DNA of 6,581 nucleotides from an uncultured Flavobacteriales bacterium. GTDB taxonomy: Bacteria; Bacteroidota; Bacteroidia; Flavobacteriales_E; Vicingaceae. The stretch covers positions 1 to 6,581 of the forward strand of contig CALALS010000068.1 of the NCBI GenBank assembly GCA_937925525.1, read 5' to 3'. This document shows, in pieces, positions 6,557 through 6,581 of this stretch; position 1 is the first letter of the stretch; each line of letters starts with the position of its first letter. Position numbers and translations under genes: made by a program. The notes below the pieces were generated by a model. It was not told the DNA's origin. It saw only the letters and a program-made list of their open reading frames with translations, and did not search any database.

Positions 6557-6581
6557 AAAAAAGCCAATGAAAATCATTGGC
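6557..6581 (-). terminator. Rho-independent terminator of a gene beyond the right edge
   Basis: On the minus strand GCCAATGA pairs with TCATTGGC over 8 perfect base pairs around a TTT loop (6563-6581), followed by six T (6557-6562). It would end a minus-strand transcript entering from the right. The stem could continue past the window edge, and an A/T-rich flank there would make it bidirectional; this cannot be seen here. Confidence 0.75.

Overview
The window looks like a chromosomal segment from a low-GC member of the Bacteroidota, most likely a flavobacterium or close relative. Three things support this. All four genes have Bacteroidota-type proteins. Each gene is preceded by a TAnnTTTG -7 element, or one mismatch from it, as used by the Bacteroidota primary sigma factor, and the start codons sit in A/T-rich leaders with no clear Shine-Dalgarno. 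The secreted protein is an outer-membrane barrel ending in Phe. All genes are on the minus strand, so transcription runs from right to left.

Layout in transcription order. At 6557-6581 is the hairpin terminator of a gene outside the window, abutting a near-perfect Bacteroidota promoter (6524-6555). It drives hppA (6478-3731), a 915-residue membrane pyrophosphatase that carries an extra C-terminal YceI-type lipid-binding domain. A terminator (3681-3709) ends it. A second promoter (3607-3637) precedes a 287-residue outer-membrane beta-barrel protein of unknown function (3584-2721), ended by a strong terminator (2665-2699) that overlaps a candidate promoter for fbp, class I fructose-1,6-bisphosphatase (2636-1620). 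Thirty-nine bases further on starts mfd, the transcription-repair coupling factor (from 1580), whose first 526 codons are in the window and which runs off the left edge.

The genes look like separate transcription units, except that fbp and mfd have no visible terminator between them and could be partly co-transcribed. The only loose metabolic link is that a pyrophosphate-driven pump and a gluconeogenic phosphatase are close together. No RNA gene, mobile element or CRISPR array was seen, and no gene-free stretch exceeds about 150 bases.

Two things stand out: the pyrophosphatase-YceI fusion, whose topology would place the lipid-binding domain in the periplasm, and an uninterrupted 20-base homopolymer inside mfd that is in frame as written and would inactivate the gene on a one-base slip in either direction.
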